Position numbers and translations under genes: made by a program. A stretch of 64,000 bases of DNA from Nocardia mikamii NBRC 108933 (GTDB lineage Bacteria > Actinomycetota > Actinomycetes > Mycobacteriales > Mycobacteriaceae): the NCBI RefSeq assembly GCF_001613505.1, contig NZ_BDCM01000014.1:496001-560000 (forward strand), written 5' to 3'. The first letter of the stretch is position 1. Each line of letters starts with the position of its first letter. Below are positions 15,991 to 24,998 of this stretch, in pieces. The notes under the pieces were generated by a model. It did not search any database. It was not told the DNA's origin and saw only the letters and a program-made list of their open reading frames with translations.

Positions 15991-18273
15991 ATGGCGCGGC
16001 GTGTCACCGGGAATCTTCCCGCCGAGGTCACCAGTTTCGTCGGCCGCCGCGACGAACTGGCCACCGCGAAACGGCTGCTGCCCGCGACCCGCGTGCTGAC
16101 TCTGCTCGGCCCGGGTGGTGTGGGTAAGACGCGGCTGTCGCGGCAGGTCGGCGCGGCGATGGCGCGCGCCTTCCCGGACGGGGTGTGGCTGGTCGAATTG
16201 GCCGATGTGCACGATCCCGATCTGGTCACCCTCAGCGTCGCCGAGGCGTTGGCTCTGCGCGACGACACCACCGCGCCGCTCGACCGGCTCACCGAGTTCC
16301 TCGCCAGCAAACGACTCCTGCTGATCCTGGACAACTGCGAACATCTCATCGACGCGTGCGCGGCGCTGGTCGCCCATCTCGTCGCCGCGACCCCCGAGGT
16401 GCGGGTGCTGGCGACCAGTCGCGAGGTGCTGGGCATACCCGGTGAGCAGGTGATGCCGATTCCGCCGCTGTCGGTCGCCGACGTCGACAGCGATGCGATG
16501 CGACTGCTGGTGGAGCGGGCCACCGCGGCGAATCCGGATTTCACCTTCACCCCCGCCAACCGCGACACCCTCGCCGCGATCTGCCAGCGCCTCGACGGCA
16601 TCCCGCTGGCGCTGGAACTGGCGGCGTTGCGGTTCCGGGTGTTCACGCCCGAGCAGATTCGCGACCGGCTCGACGACACCATGGACCTGCTCAGCGCCGG
16701 ACCGCGCACCGCACCGCAGCGTCAGCAGACCATCGAGGGCGCGATCCGCTGGAGTTACGAACTGTGCACGCCCGCGGAACAGCGGTTGTGGCAACAGCTG
16801 TCGGTCTTCGCCGGTGGTTTCGACATCGAGGCCGCCGAGGCGGTGTGCCTGCTGCCACCGGGGCCGCAGGGATTGCTCGACGCGCTGACCGGCCTGGTCG
16901 ACAAGTCGGTGCTGCGGTTGCGGTACGACGTTGTGGCGCCGCGCTATTCGATGCTGGAGCCGATCCGGCAATTCGGCCACGACCGCCTCGTCGAACACGG
17001 TGACGAACGCCGGATGCGGGCCCGCCACCGCGATCACTACCGCGGACTGGCATTGCGCGGGCAGACCGCGTACTGGAGTTCCGACGATCTCGCGTGGTTC
17101 CGCGAATTGGCCCGCGAGCACGCCAATCTGCGTTCGGCCCTGCAGTTCTCGATGCTCGACGCACCGCAGCTGGCGATGGAGACCGCGACCGTGCTGCGGC
17201 CGTTCTGGGAGCACTACCGGTTCCTGTCCGAGGGGTATCGATGGCTGACCGACGCCCTGGCCCGGAATCCGGAACCGAGCTGGGAGCGGGCGCGGGCGCT
17301 GTCGTCGGCGGCCTCGCTGGCAGCGCTGCTGTCGGATCGGGAGTCGGCGGCGCGGCTGGCGAGCGAATGCGTCACCGTGGCCACCGATCTGGGCGCCACC
17401 GACATCCTCGCCGAGGCGGAACTGGATGCGGCACTGATCGATTTCACCGATGCCGATACCGCCGGTGCCCTGCGCCGCAGCGGTGAGGCGATCCGGCTGG
17501 CGCGTGCCGACGAGCATCACGCCACCGAAATGGACAGTCTCGCTTTCGGTTTCATGTGCGCGACCCTGCTGGAGGACCCGCGCGCGACCGAGATGGCACG
17601 GGAGTTCCATGCGCTCACGCAGCGCTACGGTCCACACATGCTGGGTGGGCTGGCGCTGTGGACGCTCGGTATCGATCAGTGGCGGCTGGGTGATCAGGAT
17701 GCCGCCGACGACTACCTCGGGCGCGCGATCGAGGAGTTCGCGCTGTTCGATCGATGTGTGTGGCTGGCTTCGGGATTCGACGGTATGGCGTGGTCGGCCG
17801 CCGCCCGCGGTGATATGGAGCGGTCGGCCCGGCTGATGGGTGCGGCCGAGACGCTGCAGCGCAGTACGGTGCGGTTGGCCCACACGATTACCAGCGCGGT
17901 GGGCGAAAAGGTGCGCGACGAGGTCCGGAACGCGCTGGGCGACAGCGGTTTCCGCGCCGCATACGACACCGGTGCCGCGATGACGCTCCCGGCGGCGATC
18001 GATTTCGCGCTGGGCCGCGGGCCCGCCCCCGAGGAACCGGCCGCCGCGCCCGCACGCGCCACGCCCGTCGACACCGCGGCGCTGTCGCTGCTCACCCGCC
18101 GGGAGAAGGATGTGGCCCGGCTGGTCGCCGCCGGGCACAGCAACAAACGCATCGCGGCCGATCTGGTGATCTCGGTGCGCACCGCCGAGACCCATGTCGA
18201 GCACATCCTGACCAAACTCGGCTTCACCTCGCGTACCCAGATCGCGGGCTGGGCGCGCGACCACGGACTGTAA
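15991..18273 (+). CDS. Large ATPase-coupled LuxR-type transcriptional regulator
   Basis: A 760-residue signal-transducing regulator. An NB-ARC/AAA-type ATPase occupies the N-terminal third, with Walker A GPGGVGKT at 40-47 and Walker B LLLILDNCEHL near 108-118. A middle helical-repeat (TPR-like) region follows, and a C-terminal LuxR helix-turn-helix (LTRREKDVARLVAAGHSNKR through TAETHVEHIL) takes about the last 65 residues. A GATAGG -10-like sequence about 15 nt before ATG 15991 and the absence of a ribosome site suggest a leaderless transcript. The target is unknown; it is convergent with hsaA. Confidence 0.88.
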   Translation: MARRVTGNLPAEVTSFVGRRDELATAKRLLPATRVLTLLGPGGVGKTRLSRQVGAAMARAFPDGVWLVELADVHDPDLVTLSVAEALALRDDTTAPLDRLTEFLASKRLLLILDNCEHLIDACAALVAHLVAATPEVRVLATSREVLGIPGEQVMPIPPLSVADVDSDAMRLLVERATAANPDFTFTPANRDTLAAICQRLDGIPLALELAALRFRVFTPEQIRDRLDDTMDLLSAGPRTAPQRQQTIEGAIRWSYELCTPAEQRLWQQLSVFAGGFDIEAAEAVCLLPPGPQGLLDALTGLVDKSVLRLRYDVVAPRYSMLEPIRQFGHDRLVEHGDERRMRARHRDHYRGLALRGQTAYWSSDDLAWFRELAREHANLRSALQFSMLDAPQLAMETATVLRPFWEHYRFLSEGYRWLTDALARNPEPSWERARALSSAASLAALLSDRESAARLASECVTVATDLGATDILAEAELDAALIDFTDADTAGALRRSGEAIRLARADEHHATEMDSLAFGFMCATLLEDPRATEMAREFHALTQRYGPHMLGGLALWTLGIDQWRLGDQDAADDYLGRAIEEFALFDRCVWLASGFDGMAWSAAARGDMERSARLMGAAETLQRSTVRLAHTITSAVGEKVRDEVRNALGDSGFRAAYDTGAAMTLPAAIDFALGRGPAPEEPAAAPARATPVDTAALSLLTRREKDVARLVAAGHSNKRIAADLVISVRTAETHVEHILTKLGFTSRTQIAGWARDHGL

Positions 18274-18327
18274 CGGGCAGGGGCTTCAGCAGACGCAGGA
18301 TTTCGCGGCACGGGCGGGAAACGGCGA

Positions 18328-18360
18328 TGGCCGCCGCACCCTCGTGAGGTGCGGCGGCCA
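18328..18360. terminator. Strong hairpin terminator between luxR-type gene and hsaA
   Basis: Perfect 13-bp GC-rich stem (18328-18340 with 18348-18360) and a 7-nt loop, 54 nt after the LuxR-type stop and downstream of the convergent hsaA unit. Likely bidirectional terminator. Confidence 0.7.
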
Positions 18361-18393
18361 CTGCGGCGTCAGCGCGAAAAGATCAGCGCGCGT

Positions 18394-18579
18394 TCACCAT
18401 CCGCTGTGCGGGACGTCGATCACGGCGCGTTCGAACGCGTCCTCGCGCTCGACCTGAACCCCGGTGCCCGCAGCGGGAGAAGATCCGCAGATCGGCGCGG
18501 GCAGCCGGCGGGCGGGCAGCAGTGCGCCGTCCGCCGGTCCCTCAGACCATCCGTTCTGTGACCTCGACGCCCATCTCAC
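18394..18579 (-). CDS. Possible small ORF downstream of hsaA (uncertain)
   Basis: A leftward 61-codon frame from GTG 18579 inside the end of hsaA to a TGA at 18394, before the terminator hairpin. The last 45 codons have the strong third-position GC of real genes, and the end reads EREDAFERAVIDVPHSGW. The first codons overlap hsaA and look poor, so this may instead be the tail of a decayed longer gene. I recognise no family. Confidence 0.3.
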   Translation of the reverse strand: MRWASRSQNGWSEGPADGALLPARRLPAPICGSSPAAGTGVQVEREDAFERAVIDVPHSGW

Positions 18580-19705
18580 CCTGACCGTACATCGCCAGCG
18601 CGCGCTCGACGTCGTTGATCACGTGCGCGTTGCCGGCGTGGGCGTCGCGCCAGTTGCGTTCGATCACATTGGGTTTGCGGATCGAGTGGCCGCCGGAGTT
18701 CTCGAACAGCAGATCGATCGCGTAGATCGCGCGTTCGGTGCCACGCACCTGGTCGCGGCGGGTCCGCAAGCGCAGCTCGTAGGGAATCTCCTCGCCCGCT
18801 TCGGCGTAGCGCAGCTGCTCGCTGATATTGCGTTCTTGCTGCAGGATGGCGGCGTCGATCTCCGAGGCGGCACGCGCGATCCGCACCTGCGCGAACGGAT
18901 CGTCGGCCACCTTCTGCCCGCCGTAGGACAGCCGGACGCGCTCGCGCTGGCGCTGCAGATGCGATTCGTAGGCGCCTTGCGCGGCGCCGATGATCGGCGC
19001 GGTGATGGTGTTGGAGAACACGCTGGCGAACGAGATCCGGTACAGCGCGGCGGTGTTCACCTCCTGGCCGGGGCCCACCAGCGCGGACTGATCGGCGGCG
19101 CTGTACGCGCGATAGGCGGGGATGAACGCCTTCTCGACGATGATGTCGTTACTTCCGGTGCCCGACAGGCCCGACACGTGCCAGACATCCTCGATCCGGT
19201 AGTCGGCGCGCGGAACCAGTACTGTCAGGTAGTCGGCTCCCCCCTTGTCGTTCGGCACCACCGCGCCGAGGAACGCCCAGTCGGCGTGGTCGCACCCGGA
19301 GGAGAAGCTCCACCGCCCACTCATCTCGAAGCCGCCGTCGACGGGGGTCAGCTTGCCGGTGGGCGCATACGACGAGGAGACCAGGGTGTCGGGATTCTCG
19401 CCCCACACATCCTGCTGAGCCCGCGGATCGAACAACGCCAGCTGCCACGGATGCGCACCCAGCACGGACGACACCCACGCCGTCGACGGGCAGACGGTCG
19501 CGATCGCGCGAATCACCTCGTAGAAGGCGACCGGTGACTCCTCCGCACCACCGAAGCGGCTCGGCTGCAACATCCGGAACACGCCCGCCTCGGTCAGCTC
19601 GCGGATCGTCTCGGCGGGCACCCGCCGCTCCTGCTCGGCCGTCACCGCCCGTTCCCCGATCGCCGGGAGCAGGTCCCGTACCCGATCGAGCACCTTGTTA
19701 GTCAT
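18542..19705 (-). CDS. hsaA: Flavin-dependent 3-HSA-type hydroxylase, acyl-CoA dehydrogenase fold (HsaA-like)
   Basis: Oxygenase half of a two-component monooxygenase that uses reduced flavin from HsaB; HsaA converts 3-HSA to the catechol 3,4-DHSA, the substrate of HsaC. 387 residues, close to the usual ~394. The acyl-CoA-dehydrogenase-like fold is evident: RFGGAEESPVAFYEV and STAWVSSVLGAHPWQLALF at the N-terminus, a central beta domain (GRWSFSSGCDHADWAFLGA), and C-terminal helices with RNWRDAHAGNAHV. The start ATG at 19705 has GGGAGGA upstream. It stands apart from hsaB and hsaC; the divergent neighbour is the epimerase/PEP fusion. Confidence 0.87.
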   Translation of the reverse strand: MTNKVLDRVRDLLPAIGERAVTAEQERRVPAETIRELTEAGVFRMLQPSRFGGAEESPVAFYEVIRAIATVCPSTAWVSSVLGAHPWQLALFDPRAQQDVWGENPDTLVSSSYAPTGKLTPVDGGFEMSGRWSFSSGCDHADWAFLGAVVPNDKGGADYLTVLVPRADYRIEDVWHVSGLSGTGSNDIIVEKAFIPAYRAYSAADQSALVGPGQEVNTAALYRISFASVFSNTITAPIIGAAQGAYESHLQRQRERVRLSYGGQKVADDPFAQVRIARAASEIDAAILQQERNISEQLRYAEAGEEIPYELRLRTRRDQVRGTERAIYAIDLLFENSGGHSIRKPNVIERNWRDAHAGNAHVINDVERALAMYGQGEMGVEVTERMV

Positions 19706-19796
19706 TGCCGGCGTTCCTCCCTGCCTCTGCGCTGCCACGCACTGGGTCGATGCCTCGACGGTAGGGGCGGGCGGGAGTGACGGGCCCGAGCAGTCC

Positions 19797-19871
19797 CGAT
19801 CATCGGAATACAGGGCCCGAGACCCCGCCGGAGCGAAGCGCGGGCCGCACCACAACCTCACTCAGCGAAAC
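19797..19871. promoter_or_regulatory. Weak copies of the shared regulatory elements upstream of hsaA
   Basis: On the minus strand at 19797-19810, TATTCCGATGATCG resembles the first half of the shared element (TATTTCGATTAGGC). ACCTCACTCAGCGAAAC at 19855-19871 resembles the GTYCCGCTSAGCGGRAC palindrome (12 of 17). The spacing between them (about 53 bp) is wider than at ribBA, so this is suggestive only. Confidence 0.3.
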
Positions 19872-19977
19872 GGCGCGCCCGCTGACCGGGACTTCGCGCG
19901 GGCGCCCCGCAATCCACTCGTCATGGTGTGTGAACGGCGTCACGTTCGTGGGTGGCGCACGCGAGGAGGAAAAGTCG

Positions 19978-22392
19978 ATGCGGGTCCTGATCACCGGAGT
20001 CACCACACCCACCGGTCGCGCGGTGGCGCGCATGCTGGCGGCCGCCGGGCACGACGTCGTCGGAGCCGACCGGGTTCGGCACCGGTATGTGGATCCGCGG
20101 ATCGAGGTGCATATCGCCGATCCGGGCAGTGCCGGCGCCTACCGCGGCATCGTCGACGGTTGCGACGTGGTGCTGGACGTTTCGGACGGTCCGGTCGCGG
20201 CGGTGGCCGCCGCGGCGCAGGAGGCCGGCGCCCGGCTGATCGTGCTCGCCTCGCCCGACCGGGAAAACCTGGCCCGCACGGCCGTCGCGGCCGCCGGCGC
20301 GCCGGCGTTGCTGGTTCGTCCCGCCTGGGTGGCCGGCCGGCGCACCGAGGGCAGTCGCCCGGTCGTCCGGACCCTGCTGAATGCGGGCGGCTCGCAGCGG
20401 ATTCCGCTCGTGCACACCGACGACGTGGAACGCTTCCTGGTGCTCGCCGCGACCTCCGACCGCACCGGCGTGGTGGATCTCGTTGCGCCCGAGCTCGTTT
20501 CCGGCTCGCAGGCGAGGGCGATGCTGCGGAAGGCCGGTCTGCGGATTCCGCCTCGCGTCCCGGGCACCGGCGGCGTTCGCCTTCGCGATCTCGACCCCGC
20601 CGCGGCACAGGGTGGCTGGGATTTCCGCTACGGCTGGACCGGCCCCGAAGTGGTCGAGGACATCGTGCGCGGTCTGATCGGCCGCCGCCCGCACGGTACC
20701 GGCTTCCGCGCCCGCCGCGGCGCGATCCCGTTGACCGACTATGTGATTCCCGCGCGCGCGAAGACGTCCGACGGGCATCCGCTGGAGGTGGCCGCCCCCG
20801 AAGGGCTGGAGGGCGAATTCGACGACCGCGTCGATCCGCGCATCCCGGTGCACACCGCCACCAATACCTCCGAGGCGCTGCCCGGCCCGATGAGCCCGCT
20901 CACCATCGACCTGCAGGCGGGGGCGATCCGGCTCGCCAACGCCGCGATGGGCCATATGATCGCCCTGGACGGCATCGCCCTGGAGCATTGGACCAGCCGC
21001 GTCACCTCGGTGCTCGGCCACCACATCTTCATCAACGCCTCGATCGGCGTCCTCGCCGCGGACAACATGCCGGGCTGGGACGAGGACAGCATCCGCCGCG
21101 ACGTGTACGGCGCCATCCCGCCCGAGGTCCCGTTGCAGCCTCAGGGCCGTCCGCCGATGCCGACCGGACTGGGCAGCACGTGGGGTACGGCCAAGGCCAC
21201 CGGCCGGGTGCTGGCGACGGCACTGCGCTTCGGCGCCACCACCGAAACCATCAACGCCGCCTCACATCGAGAGGCGCTGTCCCGCACCGACATCGAGAAG
21301 CTGACCGACGCGCAACTGCACGCCCGGGCACTGTTGTGGCGAGATCGGCTCAATCAGTCGTGGGCGGCGGCCTCGATCGGCGTCATGCTGGTCGGCGCCG
21401 CGACGGCCATGCACGCACGGGGCAAGGACGACCCGGACGTGCCGATCGACGTGAACCGCCTCGAATCGGCGCGACCGATGCTGGCGGTGGAACGGCTGGC
21501 CGCGGTCTGCCGCGACGAGCCCGCGGTCCACGAGGCCGCCCGGGCCGGCGATGTCGCCCTGGCCCGCAGTCGCTCGGCCCGCTTCGCGCAGGCCCTCGAT
21601 GCCGAGCTGGCGGTGGTGGGCCACCGCGGCCCCGGAGAATGCGAATTCCTCAACCCGACCTTCGGCGACCGCCCCGAACTGCTGGTCACCGCCGCCGCCC
21701 GGGCCGCCGAACTCCCGGCGCCGAAGCGCGACGCGGTCCCCGAGCCGACCGCGCGCACCGCGCGGATGGCCGTCGGCGCCACGGTCTCGCGGGAACGCGT
21801 CCGCGATGCGGTGGTGCGATACACGAACTGCCTGCGCATGGCAGCCCGCGAGCTGGCAGCGCGACTGGTCGATCGGCACGAACTCAACAATGTCGACGAT
21901 GCCTGGTTCCTCACGCTCGACGAATTGCTGTGGGCCCCGGCGGATCTGAAGGACCGCGTAGCCCGCCGGCGCGAGGAGCGGGTGCGGCTGCAGGCGGTGC
22001 GGATGCCGGATCTGGTGGTCGGCCGCTGGGAACCGCAGCCGATCTCGGGGGCGCTCGCCGTCGGCGAGAGCCTCACCGGGACCGGGGTCAGCGCCGGGGT
22101 CGTGGAGGGCACCGTGAAGTTGGTGCTGAGCTCCGACGACGATATCGAGCCCGGCGACATCCTGGTCGCCTCGGTCACCGACACCGGCCATACCGCGATG
22201 TTCGCCTACGCCGCCGCGGTGGTCACCGATATCGGCGGCTCGGCCTCGCATGCGGCGATCGTGGCCCGCGAGTTCGGCATTCCGTGCGTGGTGGACACCA
22301 AAACCGCCAGCACAGGACTGTCCGACGGCCAGCGGGTGCGGGTCGACGGCGCCGCCGGAACCGTCACGCTGCTGGCCGACGCCGAGGCCTGA
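19978..22392 (+). CDS. NAD(P)-epimerase-like domain fused to PEP-utilising phosphotransferase domains
   Basis: An 804-residue fusion. Residues 1-230 resemble an atypical NAD(P)-binding epimerase (LITGVTTPTGRAVARML, later RPAWVAGRR). A linker leads to a helical region resembling the central domain of PEP synthase/rifampin phosphotransferase-like proteins (NTSEALPGPMSPLTIDL). The C-terminal swivelling domain carries the phosphohistidine motif IGGSASHAAIVAREFGIP with His758. There is no ATP-grasp nucleotide domain, which normally phosphorylates that histidine. The ribosome site GAGGAGGAAA is upstream. A secreted tyrosine phosphatase gene follows 91 nt later. Function unknown. Confidence 0.8.
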   Translation: MRVLITGVTTPTGRAVARMLAAAGHDVVGADRVRHRYVDPRIEVHIADPGSAGAYRGIVDGCDVVLDVSDGPVAAVAAAAQEAGARLIVLASPDRENLARTAVAAAGAPALLVRPAWVAGRRTEGSRPVVRTLLNAGGSQRIPLVHTDDVERFLVLAATSDRTGVVDLVAPELVSGSQARAMLRKAGLRIPPRVPGTGGVRLRDLDPAAAQGGWDFRYGWTGPEVVEDIVRGLIGRRPHGTGFRARRGAIPLTDYVIPARAKTSDGHPLEVAAPEGLEGEFDDRVDPRIPVHTATNTSEALPGPMSPLTIDLQAGAIRLANAAMGHMIALDGIALEHWTSRVTSVLGHHIFINASIGVLAADNMPGWDEDSIRRDVYGAIPPEVPLQPQGRPPMPTGLGSTWGTAKATGRVLATALRFGATTETINAASHREALSRTDIEKLTDAQLHARALLWRDRLNQSWAAASIGVMLVGAATAMHARGKDDPDVPIDVNRLESARPMLAVERLAAVCRDEPAVHEAARAGDVALARSRSARFAQALDAELAVVGHRGPGECEFLNPTFGDRPELLVTAAARAAELPAPKRDAVPEPTARTARMAVGATVSRERVRDAVVRYTNCLRMAARELAARLVDRHELNNVDDAWFLTLDELLWAPADLKDRVARRREERVRLQAVRMPDLVVGRWEPQPISGALAVGESLTGTGVSAGVVEGTVKLVLSSDDDIEPGDILVASVTDTGHTAMFAYAAAVVTDIGGSASHAAIVAREFGIPCVVDTKTASTGLSDGQRVRVDGAAGTVTLLADAEA

Positions 22393-22483
22393 GGCTCGCC
22401 GATTCGACGCCGCGCGAACGTATCCGCGGCTCAGACGTGGTCCGTCGTCGATCCGGCGGACCTCGAGGAAAGGAACACCACCC

Positions 22484-23416
22484 GTGCCGATTTCGCATGT
22501 CCTGCGGGGGTCGGTGGCCGGTCTGGCCGCCGCGCTCATCGCCGTCCTGCCCGCCGCGACCACCCCGGCATTCGCCGCACCGCCACTGGTCCATACCGCG
22601 CCGGCCACGTCGGATCAGCAACAGTCCCTGGGTATTTCCGCGCCCAACGCCCGCGATATCGGTGGCTATCCGACGCAGCACGGGGGCGGGAAGATCCGGT
22701 TCGGCCTGGTCTACCGCTCCGACGCGCTCAACCGGTTGACGCCCGCCGATCAGCAGAAGCTGGCCTCGCTGCAGATCGGCAAGGCCATCGACTTCCGGAG
22801 CCCGAACGAGATGAAGGCCGCCCCGGATCAGCTGCCGTCGTCGATTCCCTACAGCGCGCAGTCGATCTGGGATCCGAACAACGACTTCTATCTCATGGTG
22901 TCGAGCACCATCGCCGGCGGACCGCAGGTGCAGCAGGACAAGCTCGGGGACGGGAAGGCCGCGCAGATCATGCGCGACTACTACCGCTGGCTGGTCACCG
23001 ACGGTGCGGCGCGGGCCCAGTTCTCCGCGGCGCTGAAGGAGATCGCGAGTTCCCCGAATGCGGTGCTCTATCACTGCACCTCGGGTAAGGACCGCACCGG
23101 CTGGATGACGGCGATCCTGATGTCGGCCCTGGATGTGCCCAAGGGACAGATCTACAAGGATTATCTGGCGTCCAACGACTATCTGGCCGCGAGCAACAAG
23201 GCGCAGATGGATGCGCTGGTGCAGCGCGGACTGGTCACCGATCCGTCGCTGTTCGCGCCGATCCTGGGCGTGCAGGCCGATTATCTGGACGCCTCCTTCG
23301 ACCAGGTCCGCCAGGCGTACGGATCCTTCGATCGGTTCCTGTCGGACAGCCTGGGTGTGGACTCCGCGACGGTCGACGCCCTGAAGGCCAAGCTGCTGGA
23401 CAAGCCGGGCCGCTGA
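22484..23416 (+). CDS. Secreted tyrosine-type protein phosphatase (PtpB-like DSP family)
   Basis: A 310-residue phosphatase with a Sec signal peptide: hydrophobic core at residues 10-28 and an AFAAP cleavage site near 29-33. The mature domain has NARDIGG (56-61), RSDALNRL (78-85), and the P-loop HCTSGKDRTG with nucleophile C198 and R204, as in mycobacterial PtpB. The start is GTG 22484 after GAGGAAAGGAAC. Secreted members act on phosphotyrosine, phosphoserine or phosphoinositides; in pathogens they modify host signalling. A cytosolic relative lies at 30163, also beside a PEP-utilising gene. Confidence 0.88.
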   Translation: MPISHVLRGSVAGLAAALIAVLPAATTPAFAAPPLVHTAPATSDQQQSLGISAPNARDIGGYPTQHGGGKIRFGLVYRSDALNRLTPADQQKLASLQIGKAIDFRSPNEMKAAPDQLPSSIPYSAQSIWDPNNDFYLMVSSTIAGGPQVQQDKLGDGKAAQIMRDYYRWLVTDGAARAQFSAALKEIASSPNAVLYHCTSGKDRTGWMTAILMSALDVPKGQIYKDYLASNDYLAASNKAQMDALVQRGLVTDPSLFAPILGVQADYLDASFDQVRQAYGSFDRFLSDSLGVDSATVDALKAKLLDKPGR

Positions 23417-23436
23417 GCCCACCCGCATTCGACCAC

Positions 23437-23472
23437 CGGCACGCCGCGCTCATCGTCGGGCGCGGCGTGCCG
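23437..23472 (+). terminator. Hairpin after the secreted phosphatase gene
   Basis: A 13-bp perfect GC stem (23437-23449 with 23460-23472) and a 10-nt loop, 20 nt after the phosphatase stop and 17 nt before the next ATG. Probable terminator, although it could also act as a leader hairpin for the flavoprotein gene. Confidence 0.6.
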
Positions 23473-23489
23473 CCGAGGAGAGGCAGACC

Positions 23490-24965
23490 ATGTCGGTTCA
23501 TTCGGTGACGCCGCGCTCGTCGACCGAGATCACCCGCTACGACCTGGATACCGATGTACTGGTCGTCGGCTACGGATGTGCCGGGGCCGCAGCGGCGTTC
23601 GAGGCCGCGTGCACGGGCGCCCGGGTGCTGGTGCTCGACCGCGCGGGCGGTCCGGGCGGCTCGTCGGCGATGTCGGGCGGTGAGATCTACCTCGGCGGCG
23701 GCACTCCGATCCAAACCGCGTGCGGATTCGACGACACCCCCGACGATATGGCCGCCTACCTGACCGCCGCCCTCGGCCCCGGCGCCGACACCGCGAAGAT
23801 CACCGACTACTGCGAGCACAGCGTCGGGCATTTCCACTGGCTGGTCGACCGCGGCGTACCGTTCAAGCCGTCGCTGTGGGACGCCCCGGCCTGGGTGCCG
23901 CCCACCGACGACGGCCTGATGTGGCTCGGCGAGAACAGCTGGCCCTTCACCGAGATCGCCCGCCCCGCCCCGCGCGGACATCGGCCCACCGCCAACGACT
24001 TCGGTGGTCGGCTGCTGATGCAATGTCTCACCGCCGCGACCGAATCGGCCGGGGTGACAACCCTGTTCGACACCGCCGCCACCGCGCTGATTCTCGCCGG
24101 CGACGGCGCCGTCACCGGCGTGGTCGCCCGGCAGTACGGCCGGGAGGTGACGATTCGAGTACGGCGCGGCTGTGTCCTCACCACGGGCGGATTCGTCGAC
24201 AACGACGAGATGCTCGCCGCGCACGCCCCGCTGCTGCTCGGCCATACCAAGGTCAGCGCCGGGACCGACGACGGCAGCGGCATCCGGATGGCGCAGGCGG
24301 CGGGTGCGGCGGTGCGGCACATGGCGACGGGGCAAGTGGGGATTTCCCTGATTCCCGGATTGGCCGCGCGCGGAATTCTGGTGAACGACAGCGGACAGCG
24401 CTTCGTCAACGAGGACACCTACCCGGGCCGCATCGGGCAGGCGGCGCTGTTCACGCAGGGCATGCGGGTATGGGTGGTGGTCGACGAGGAAGCGTTCGAG
24501 GCCGTGCCGGAAGAACAGCGCTGGGGTGTGCAGCCGACCCATATGGCCGAAACGGCCGACGAACTCGGCGCCGCGATGGGGCTGCCGCCGGGCGCGCTGG
24601 AAGCGACACTGCACCGCTACAACGAATTCGCCGCTGCCGGAACGGATCCCGACCGGAACAAGGCGGCGCGGTGGTTACGGCCGCTGCGCACCCCGCTGGC
24701 GGCCATCGATGTGCGGGCCGGGATTCGACCGCCCGCCGAAGCCGGCGACCGCCGCGGCACCGGTGCGTCGGTGTTCACCCTCGGCGGCCTGCACACCGAC
24801 GCGCACGGCCGCGTCCTGAATATCGATGGCGCCGTCATGCCCGGACTGTTCGCCGCCGGTCGCGCGGCGGTCAATCTGCACGGGCAGGGCTATATCAGCG
24901 GGACGTCGCTCGGCGACGGAACGTTCTTCGGCCGGCGAGCGGGAATCGCTGCGGCACAGGGGTAG
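23490..24965 (+). CDS. FAD-binding dehydrogenase, 3-ketosteroid dehydrogenase/fumarate reductase family
   Basis: A 491-residue flavoprotein with the Rossmann FAD motif VVGYGCAGAAAAFEA near residues 27-41, GGPGGSSAMSGGEIYLGGG about 30 residues later, and the C-terminal FAD closure ALFAAGRAAVNLHGQGY-like segment ending in SGTSLGDGTFFGRRAG. It belongs to the KstD/fumarate reductase flavoprotein group, but is shorter than the KstD at 36755 (581) and lacks that protein's C-terminal YAGAGATIGPA signature. It may dehydrogenate a steroid-like enone, or a different ketone or acid. It stands alone, convergent with a GlxA-type regulator. Confidence 0.82.
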   Translation: MSVHSVTPRSSTEITRYDLDTDVLVVGYGCAGAAAAFEAACTGARVLVLDRAGGPGGSSAMSGGEIYLGGGTPIQTACGFDDTPDDMAAYLTAALGPGADTAKITDYCEHSVGHFHWLVDRGVPFKPSLWDAPAWVPPTDDGLMWLGENSWPFTEIARPAPRGHRPTANDFGGRLLMQCLTAATESAGVTTLFDTAATALILAGDGAVTGVVARQYGREVTIRVRRGCVLTTGGFVDNDEMLAAHAPLLLGHTKVSAGTDDGSGIRMAQAAGAAVRHMATGQVGISLIPGLAARGILVNDSGQRFVNEDTYPGRIGQAALFTQGMRVWVVVDEEAFEAVPEEQRWGVQPTHMAETADELGAAMGLPPGALEATLHRYNEFAAAGTDPDRNKAARWLRPLRTPLAAIDVRAGIRPPAEAGDRRGTGASVFTLGGLHTDAHGRVLNIDGAVMPGLFAAGRAAVNLHGQGYISGTSLGDGTFFGRRAGIAAAQG

Positions 24966-24998
24966 TCGTCAGCGACGGACCAGTGTCGCGGTATCGGT

